Assembly: GCF_010731675.1 (NCBI RefSeq) | Contig: NZ_AP022584.1 | Location: forward strand, 1 to 64,000 | From: Mycobacterium marseillense | GTDB lineage: Bacteria; Actinomycetota; Actinomycetes; Mycobacteriales; Mycobacteriaceae | Direction of reading: 5' to 3' | DNA: 64,000 nt | Shown: one piece after another, positions 59,220 through 64,000 of the stretch | Layout of the letters: each line of letters begins with the position of its first letter | Position numbering within the stretch: position 1 is the first letter of the stretch | Program-made: the position numbers and the translations under genes | Notes under the pieces: generated by a model | The model's database searches: none | What the model was told of the DNA's origin: nothing | What the model saw: the letters and a program-made list of their open reading frames with translations, nothing else

Positions 59220-60058
59220 TGTGGCGGCTGCGGGTGGTGCACACCACGGGATACGCCTATCAGTCACCGGTGACCGCCTCCTACAACGAAGCCCGGCTGA
59301 CGCCGCGGTCGAACAACCGCCAAAACGTCATCCTCAACCGCGTCGAAACCATCCCGGCAACCCGGTCCTACCGCTACATCGACTATTGGGGCACCGCGGT
59401 GACGGCGTTCGACTTGCACGCGCCCCATACCGATCTCACGGTGATGTCCTCCTCGGTCGTGGAGACCGAACGCGCCGAGGCGCCACCCGCCGAGGTGGGG
59501 TGGGACGAGCTGCGCTCGGATGCGGTGATCGATCGGTTCGACGACCTGCTCCGCCCGACCGAACACGCCCCGGCCAGCAAGCGGGTCGCCTCGGTGGGCA
59601 AGAAGATCAGCAAAACCCATGGGCCGGCCGAAGCCGTTGTCGCCGCGGCCAATTGGGTGCGTGAGGAGCTGGACTACCTTCCGGGCACCACCAGCGTGCA
59701 CTCGTCCGGGCTGGACGCACTGAAGGCGGGCAAGGGTGTCTGCCAGGACTTTGTGCACCTGTCGCTGATGTTGTTGCGCGGCATGGGAATTCCCGCGCAC
59801 TACGTTTCGGGTTACCTGCATCCCAAACGCGACGCCGTCGTCGGGGACACCGTGGACGGGCGCAGTCACGCCTGGATCGAGGCGTGGACGGGCGCTTGGT
59901 GGAGCTTTGACCCCACCAACGACGCCGAGATCACCGAGCAGTACGTGGGTGTGGGTGCGGGTCGCGACTACGCCGATGTTTCGCCGTTAAAGGGCATCTA
60001 CTCGGGGGAGGGCGCCACCGACCTCGACGTGATCGTGGAGGTGACCCGGCTCGCCTAG
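59219..60058 (+). CDS. Transglutaminase-like cysteine protease/amidase
   Basis: Homologue of Rv2409c, 279 residues from ATG 59219. It has a bacterial transglutaminase N-terminal domain (RVVHTTGYAYQSPVTASYNE, RSYRYIDYWGTAVTAFDLHA) and a papain-like core with Cys in GKGVCQDFVHLSLMLLRGMG, His in GRSHAWIEAWTGAWW and Asp in SFDPTNDAEITEQY. No signal peptide, so it is cytoplasmic. In this trio it may cleave or modify the peptide made by the ATP-grasp partner. Terminates 13 bp before the convergent HxlR gene. Confidence 0.93.
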   Translation: MWRLRVVHTTGYAYQSPVTASYNEARLTPRSNNRQNVILNRVETIPATRSYRYIDYWGTAVTAFDLHAPHTDLTVMSSSVVETERAEAPPAEVGWDELRSDAVIDRFDDLLRPTEHAPASKRVASVGKKISKTHGPAEAVVAAANWVREELDYLPGTTSVHSSGLDALKAGKGVCQDFVHLSLMLLRGMGIPAHYVSGYLHPKRDAVVGDTVDGRSHAWIEAWTGAWWSFDPTNDAEITEQYVGVGAGRDYADVSPLKGIYSGEGATDLDVIVEVTRLA

Positions 60059-60071
60059 CCGGTATGCAGCG

Positions 60072-60431
60072 CTACCGTGACGTGCGGTTGGCGTTGATCT
60101 CCTCGTGGTGCGCCATGGCCCACCGGGCCAGGGAGATCACCAGCGGTAGCAATGTCCGCCCGAGTTCGGTCAATTCGTACTCGACCCGCGGTGGCACCTC
60201 GGCGTAGGCGGTGCGGTCGACCAGGCCATCCTCGACCAGATGCTTGAGCGTCAGGGTGAGCATCCGCTGCGAGATGCCTTCCACGGCCGCCTCCAGCGCG
60301 CCGAACCGCATTGGCCCGTCACGCAACGTGCCGATTACCAGCAGGCTCCACTTGTCGCCGATGCGATCCAGGACCTCCCGGACCGCGCCGCCCTCGGGTA
60401 TCCGCGGCGTCTTTCGTGTGACGTTGGTCAT
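60072..60431 (-). CDS. HxlR-family winged-helix regulator
   Basis: A 119-residue MarR-like dimeric regulator. ATG 60431 follows GGAGA. The winged-helix is clear: VREVLDRIGDKWSLLVIGTL, DGPMRFGALEAAVEGISQRM and LTLKHLVEDGLVDRTAYAEV, then PPRVEYELTELGRTLLPLVI, the HxlR signature. No Cys is visible, so the usual redox sensing of some HxlR proteins (YodB) is absent. It is divergent from a DoxX-like gene, 105 bp away, which it probably controls. Possible half-sites in the gap include CACA-CGA-TGTG near 60493-60503. Confidence 0.9.
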   Translation of the reverse strand: MTNVTRKTPRIPEGGAVREVLDRIGDKWSLLVIGTLRDGPMRFGALEAAVEGISQRMLTLTLKHLVEDGLVDRTAYAEVPPRVEYELTELGRTLLPLVISLARWAMAHHEEINANRTSR

Positions 60432-60536
60432 AGCGAAGTCTCCGTCCCGGATACATACATCGGTGTGCCTTATGCGGCCGCCCCAGCGCTGACACACGAT
60501 GTGGCTACGCACAAATAGTAAGGATTGGAGAGCACC

Positions 60537-60905
60537 GTGAACATTGCTCTGTGGGTCGTGCAGGGTCTGCTCGCATTCGTCTATCTCGTCGCGGGCGGGC
60601 TCAAAGTCGTTCGGCCGCGCGAACGACTCGTAGCGTCGGGCCGACTCGACTGGATGAAGGACCACTCGGACGCCGCTGTCAAGGCCGTCGGCGCGGTCGA
60701 GATCGCCGGCGCGCTCGGCGTGATCCTGCCCGAGGCAACCGGCATCGCCCGCATCCTGACCCCGATCGCCGCGGTAGGCCTGGTCATCGTGCAGATCGGC
60801 GCAATGCGCGTGCACCTGACGCGTAACGAGCGACAACCTTTGCCGATCAACGTGATTCTGCTGCTGCTCGCGGCTTTCGTCACCGTCGGCCGATCCGTAA
60901 GTTGA
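60537..60905 (+). CDS. DoxX-like membrane protein
   Basis: A 122-residue protein with four membrane helices (IALWVVQGLLAFVYLVAGG, VGAVEIAGALGVILP, LTPIAAVGLVIVQIGAMRVH and INVILLLLAAFVTVG) of the DoxX family. GTG 60537 follows GGAGAG; the TTG at 60525 is a weaker option. Family members are linked to redox or thiosulfate-quinone chemistry, but most are uncharacterised. Divergence from an HxlR regulator is a common arrangement and suggests stress-inducible expression. Confidence 0.88.
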   Translation: MNIALWVVQGLLAFVYLVAGGLKVVRPRERLVASGRLDWMKDHSDAAVKAVGAVEIAGALGVILPEATGIARILTPIAAVGLVIVQIGAMRVHLTRNERQPLPINVILLLLAAFVTVGRSVS

Positions 60906-60990
60906 GCCCTCCGCGAGGGTGCCGCTGTCCTCTCGCCCGATGCGCTAGGTAGCCCGACGCCAAGTCGCCAACGGGCGAGCGGATGCGCGA

Positions 60991-61005
60991 TACCGTTTGG
61001 CAATG
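60991..61005 (+). promoter_or_regulatory. Candidate leaderless promoter before the membrane protein
   Basis: TACCGT (60991-60996) lies 6 nt before ATG 61003, matching the leaderless spacing also seen before proA, ndk, nadD and rbsK. No clear -35. Confidence 0.35.
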
Positions 61006-61665
61006 AACGGTTTCCGTGAAACCGGCGCCCTGACGGCGCTGTCCCTGATTTGCCTCGGGCTGCTCTTCGGCGGCATCGCGATCGGCGTCGCGTTGGGCGG
61101 CCTGATGCCGTTGCCGTACGGCCCCGTCGGCGCGGTGGTGGCGTACGTGCGTGCCCAGCCAATGGCCGTGCGCGTCATGGCCGTGGCGACATTCGCGTCG
61201 TCGGTCCCGCTGGCGGTCTACGCGGCGACAGCCGCCGCGCGGCTGAGGCAACTCGGCGCCGGCGCCGCGGCCGCCGCGATCGCGCTCACGGGCGGCGCTG
61301 TGGCCGCCGGGGCGCTCGGGCTGGCCGGATTGATCGGGTGGACGCTGTCGTGGCCGGAAGTCAGCGTCGACACCGGGTTGGTGAGGGCGCTGTACTTGCT
61401 GGTCTTTCTCACCGGCGGCCCGGGCCACATCGTGGCGTTGGGCGTGTTGGTCGCCGCGATGGCTGCGCCCGGGGGAGTGCTGCCCAGGCCGCTCGCCCGG
61501 ATCGGCCTGGCGATCGCCGTCCTCGCCGAATCGGCGGGCGGGGTGTTGGTCTGGCCCGCGCTGGGGGTGCTGTTGCCGATCGCGCGCGTGGTGACGCTGG
61601 CCTGGCTGGTGGTGGCAGGAGTCGCGATTACCCGTGCAGCGCAACGGGATTCGTTGTCCCGGTAG
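61003..61665 (+). CDS. Hydrophobic integral membrane protein, unknown function
   Basis: A 220-residue protein from ATG 61003 that I do not recognise. About six membrane helices run through it (ALTALSLICLGLLFGGIAIG, MAVATFASSVPLAVYAATAA, AAAIALTGGAVAAGALGLAG, ALYLLVFLTGGPGHIVALGV, LARIGLAIAVLAESAGGVLV and VVTLAWLVVAGVAITR). Charged residues are few and lie in the short loops. No enzymatic motif is evident. The -10 6 nt upstream supports this ATG rather than the TTG at 60997. It converges on the RNase Z-like gene with a 4-bp gap. Confidence 0.8.
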   Translation: MNGFRETGALTALSLICLGLLFGGIAIGVALGGLMPLPYGPVGAVVAYVRAQPMAVRVMAVATFASSVPLAVYAATAAARLRQLGAGAAAAAIALTGGAVAAGALGLAGLIGWTLSWPEVSVDTGLVRALYLLVFLTGGPGHIVALGVLVAAMAAPGGVLPRPLARIGLAIAVLAESAGGVLVWPALGVLLPIARVVTLAWLVVAGVAITRAAQRDSLSR

Positions 61666-61669
61666 TGCG

Positions 61670-62512
61670 TCAGGAGGGCGCGTCGATCTGAACGCGGTGC
61701 AGGTCGTCGCCGAGCTCGATGCGCCCACTGAACGCCCCGGCGGCCAGCGCCCGCCATTGCTCCTCCTGGCCGGGCACCAGCGCGGGCACATAGTGCGTCA
61801 TGACAAGGGTGTCCACGCCCGCGCGGGCCGCGGTCGCCGCCGCCTCTTCCACCGACGAGTGGTAATCGCAGATGTCGACGAGCCGCTGCTGCGGGATGGT
61901 CGCGACGATGTCCTTGCGGATCACGGTGTGCACCAGAGCGCCTGCGCCGGCCGCCAGCTCGTCCAGGCTCGCGCACGGCACGGTGTCGCCGGCCAGCACC
62001 ACCGACGCCCCCTCGTATTCGATACGGAAGCCGAGGGTCGGGGCCACCGGCCGGTGATCGGTCGGAGCCACTCGGATCGAGACGCCGTCGCGGTCCCACA
62101 CGGGACCGTCGGTGTATTCGTGGACCTCGACTGCCGGTGGCGCAGTGAGATCGGCGTGATGGGCGATCCGGTAGCCGACGTCGTGGTGGAAGGCCTTCAG
62201 CGTCGCCTCCACCAGTTCGGCGGTGCCGGGCGGCCCGATGATGGGCAGCGGCGCCGGATCGGGGGTGAAGGTGCTGATCCACCGCGTGATGAGGACGTCG
62301 CCGAGGTCGCCGACGTGATCGCTGTGCAGGTGGGTGAGCAGCAGCGCCGACAATCCGGCCGCGCCCACCCCGACAGCCGCCGCGCGCTGGAGCACCCCCC
62401 GCCCGCAGTCGGCCAGAAACACCTGCCCGCCGGCCCGCACCAGCGTCGACGGCCCCGCCCGGTTCGGGTCGGGGATCGGACTTCCGGTGCCCAGCAGAGT
62501 GACCTCGATCAT
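61670..62512 (-). CDS. Metallo-beta-lactamase hydrolase, RNase Z-like
   Basis: Homologue of Rv2407, 280 residues from ATG 62512 ([20 protein letters not shown]). The zinc site [14 protein letters not shown] is present, with a second His in [10 protein letters not shown], Asp in [10 protein letters not shown] and a late His in [12 protein letters not shown]. RNase Z enzymes mature tRNA 3' ends, but this form lacks an obvious flexible arm, so other phosphodiesters are possible. An in-frame ATG at 62587 would add 25 residues not found in the family. Encoded away from the CBS gene with a 168-bp divergent gap. Confidence 0.88.
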   Translation of the reverse strand: MIEVTLLGTGSPIPDPNRAGPSTLVRAGGQVFLADCGRGVLQRAAAVGVGAAGLSALLLTHLHSDHVGDLGDVLITRWISTFTPDPAPLPIIGPPGTAELVEATLKAFHHDVGYRIAHHADLTAPPAVEVHEYTDGPVWDRDGVSIRVAPTDHRPVAPTLGFRIEYEGASVVLAGDTVPCASLDELAAGAGALVHTVIRKDIVATIPQQRLVDICDYHSSVEEAAATAARAGVDTLVMTHYVPALVPGQEEQWRALAAGAFSGRIELGDDLHRVQIDAPS

Positions 62513-62680
62513 GGCCCTATCTTGCAGGTCCCCGCCCTGAGCAGTGGCCCAATCGAACGATCCGGCCGGTCGCCGGCTTTTGGACACGATCTGTTTGCAG
62601 GTTCTGCTGGTGGCTTTTCCGCCGCGCGAGTTGGCCGTAGCCTGATGTGAAGCGGATCACAAACCCGGCTGGAGGCCTCG

Positions 62681-63109
62681 ATGCGGATTGCGGACGTCTT
62701 GCGGAATAAGGGCGCGGCGGTGGTGACCATCAACCCGGACGCGACGGTTCGCGAGCTGCTTGCGGGCCTGACCGAACAGAACATCGGCGCCATGGTGGTG
62801 GTCGGCGCCGAGGGTGTCGTCGGCATCGTGTCGGAGCGCGACGTCGTGCGCCAGCTGCACACCCACGGTGCCAGCGTGCTGTCTCGCCCGGTATCCAAGA
62901 TCATGACCAGCATGCTGGCCACGTGCACGAAGGCCGACACGGTCGATGCGATCAGCGTGCTGATGACCAAGAACCGGGTGCGCCACGTGCCGGTCCTGGA
63001 CGGCAAGAAGCTGATCGGCATCGTCAGCATCGGTGACGTGGTGAAGACCAGGATGGAAGAGCTCGAGGCCGAGCAGCAGCAGCTGCAGTCCTACATCACT
63101 CAGGGCTAG
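62681..63109 (+). CDS. CBS-domain pair protein
   Basis: Homologue of Rv2406c, 142 residues from ATG 62681 (GGAGG at 62671-62675). Two CBS motifs: residues about 1-60 (VTINPDATVRELLAGLTEQN, GAMVVVGAEGVVGIVSERDV) and 70-130 (VSKIMTSMLATCTKADTVDA, VRHVPVLDGKKLIGIVSIGD). CBS pairs bind adenine nucleotides and regulate attached or partner proteins; this one stands alone, so it may act in trans. The RDV/GDVV ends are classic CBS signatures. Followed by a short hairpin and then an IS30 element. Confidence 0.92.
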   Translation: MRIADVLRNKGAAVVTINPDATVRELLAGLTEQNIGAMVVVGAEGVVGIVSERDVVRQLHTHGASVLSRPVSKIMTSMLATCTKADTVDAISVLMTKNRVRHVPVLDGKKLIGIVSIGDVVKTRMEELEAEQQQLQSYITQG

Positions 63110-63114
63110 TTGCG

Positions 63115-63137
63115 GGGCGGGCCGGATCGGTCCGCCC
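63115..63137 (+). terminator. Hairpin terminator after the CBS gene
   Basis: GGGCGGGCCG (63115-63124) pairs with CGGTCCGCCC (63128-63137), with one G-T pair and a GAT loop, 5 bp after the stop. GC-rich and without a U-tract. Confidence 0.55.
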
Positions 63138-63199
63138 CGCCCGGCCCGTCGCGCTTTCGCTCGCCGAACGTGCGATCAGGGCGAAAATTCGGCGGCATT

Positions 63200-64000
63200 G
63201 TCAAGCGGTGAATGCAACATTTTGGGTTAGGCGGCTTGGTCGAGGAGGGCGGTTAGGCGTTGGGCCGGGGTATCGAGGTTCAGCGTGGGTCGGGGGCGTT
63301 GGTTGAGGGTGTCTTGGATTCGTCTGAGGTCAGCTTTGGTGTAACCGCTTAAGTCGCTGCCTTTTTCGAACCAGAATCGCAACAGGCGGTTGGTGTTTTC
63401 GTTGCTGCCTCGTTGCCACGGTGAGTGGGGATCGCAGAAGTAGACCGGAGCGGCCAGCTGTAGCTGGATGTCGCGCCAGCTAGCCATTTCGCTGCCACGA
63501 TCCCAGGTGATCGAGCGGCGCAGGTGCTCGGGCAGTTCGCTCATTGCCTCGATCATCGCGGCGGCTACCGTGGCCGCGGTGCGGTCACCGGGCAGGTGCA
63601 GCAGGATCGTGAAGCGGGTGCTGCGCTCCACCAGGGTGCCGATTGCGCTGTTGTGGGGTCCCACGATCAAGTCGCCCTCCCAGTGGCCCGGCACGGCGCG
63701 GTCATCAGCCTCAGGTGGGCGATCAGCGATGGTGAATTCCTCACCGGCGCTAAACACCCCACGACGATTGTCTGAGCCTCGATGCTTTCGTGCGGCCCGC
63801 TTCGTGGACAGGCATTTGTGCAGATCAGCGCGCAAACTGCCGCGAGTCTGCACATACAGGCACTGATAAATGGTTTCGTGGCTCACTTGTGCCAGCCTGT
63901 CACCGGGGTGATCGCGGGCCAACACCTCGGCGATCAGTTTCGGACTCCAGCCCTGATCCATCCAGCCTTCGATCATCGCGCACAACGGGTTATCGGCGAG
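63200..64000 (-). mobile_element. IS30-family insertion sequence, partial at the window edge
   Basis: The transposase occupies most of it and runs off the window. The outer end is probably near 63200-63226, where TCAAGCGGTGAATGCAACAT and TTTTGGGTTA precede the transposase stop. The opposite inverted repeat is outside the window, so the exact edge and target duplication are unknown. Confidence 0.75.
63227..64000 (-). CDS. IS30-family transposase, 5' part beyond window
   Basis: At least 257 residues of a DDE integrase; the N-terminal helix-turn-helix lies outside the window. The catalytic residues are Asp in GHWEGDLIVGPHN, Asp in SITWDRGSEMASW and Glu in PWQRGSNENTNRLLR, the IS30 signature. 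Upstream, AQVSHETIYQCLYVQTRGSL matches the IS30 zinc-free N-domain. The stop is TAA at 63227-63229. The frame is intact, so the element may be active. It lies 117 bp after the CBS gene. Confidence 0.93.
   Translation of the reverse strand, partial: LADNPLCAMIEGWMDQGWSPKLIAEVLARDHPGDRLAQVSHETIYQCLYVQTRGSLRADLHKCLSTKRAARKHRGSDNRRGVFSAGEEFTIADRPPEADDRAVPGHWEGDLIVGPHNSAIGTLVERSTRFTILLHLPGDRTAATVAAAMIEAMSELPEHLRRSITWDRGSEMASWRDIQLQLAAPVYFCDPHSPWQRGSNENTNRLLRFWFEKGSDLSGYTKADLRRIQDTLNQRPRPTLNLDTPAQRLTALLDQAA

Noticed and set aside
1..64000. tRNA, rRNA, prophage or integrase genes
   Set aside because: None recognised on either strand; the only mobile element seen is the IS30 at the right edge.

Overview
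The window is high-GC actinobacterial DNA whose gene order follows, in reverse orientation, the Mycobacterium tuberculosis interval from about Rv2447c (folC) to Rv2406c. Protein similarity judged by eye and the extra lipid genes point to a slow-growing non-tuberculous mycobacterium, perhaps of the M. avium group. No database search was run, so every species and family statement rests on recognised motifs and remembered gene order.

Layout. 1-8.8 kb: end of folC, a DUF4233 membrane protein, ndk, rne (RNase E), rplU-rpmA-obg and proB. 8.8-12.3 kb: a TetR regulator divergent from a cytochrome P450 with a perfect palindromic operator between them, then a sirtuin and an isochorismatase-like hydrolase. 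12.3-19 kb: nadE, rbsK, and a two-gene unit of a membrane cyclase-like protein and an MscS channel with a cyclic-nucleotide-binding domain. 19.1-26.2 kb: proA, a MoxR/VWA pair, and the tightly overlapping nadD-rsfS-gpgP-octT-degV operon.

26.2-49.8 kb is the accessory highlight: a lipid assembly and export locus lying between degV and comEA, where M. tuberculosis has eis. One strand carries papA, mmpL, a secreted Chp2/PE-PPE-type acyltransferase, a fatty-acyl-AMP ligase, a DapB-like reductase, mmpS and a second mmpL. A 3,680-residue two-module polyketide synthase diverges from them. Both acyltransferase domains carry the malonyl-type HAFH motif, and module 1 has KR but no DH or ER. The gene set matches the trehalose polyphleate and polyacyltrehalose families of loci, and the unbranched, partly reduced chain predicted here fits phleic-type acids better than methyl-branched mycolipenic acids.

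49.8-63.1 kb: a PPOX-fold flavin/F420 protein, two acyl-CoA dehydrogenases, comEA-comEC-holA, rpsT, the ATP-grasp/alpha-E/transglutaminase trio, HxlR and DoxX genes, a membrane protein, an RNase Z-like hydrolase and a CBS protein. The window ends inside an IS30-family transposase.

Data quality: nearly every gene from 1 to about 16.6 kb is frame-disrupted, mostly by single-base gains or losses in homopolymer runs and including genes essential in mycobacteria. From 16.6 kb onward the genes are intact. The breaks are best read as consensus errors. They are labelled pseudogene here only because the frame is broken as given. No tRNA, rRNA, CRISPR array or prophage was seen.
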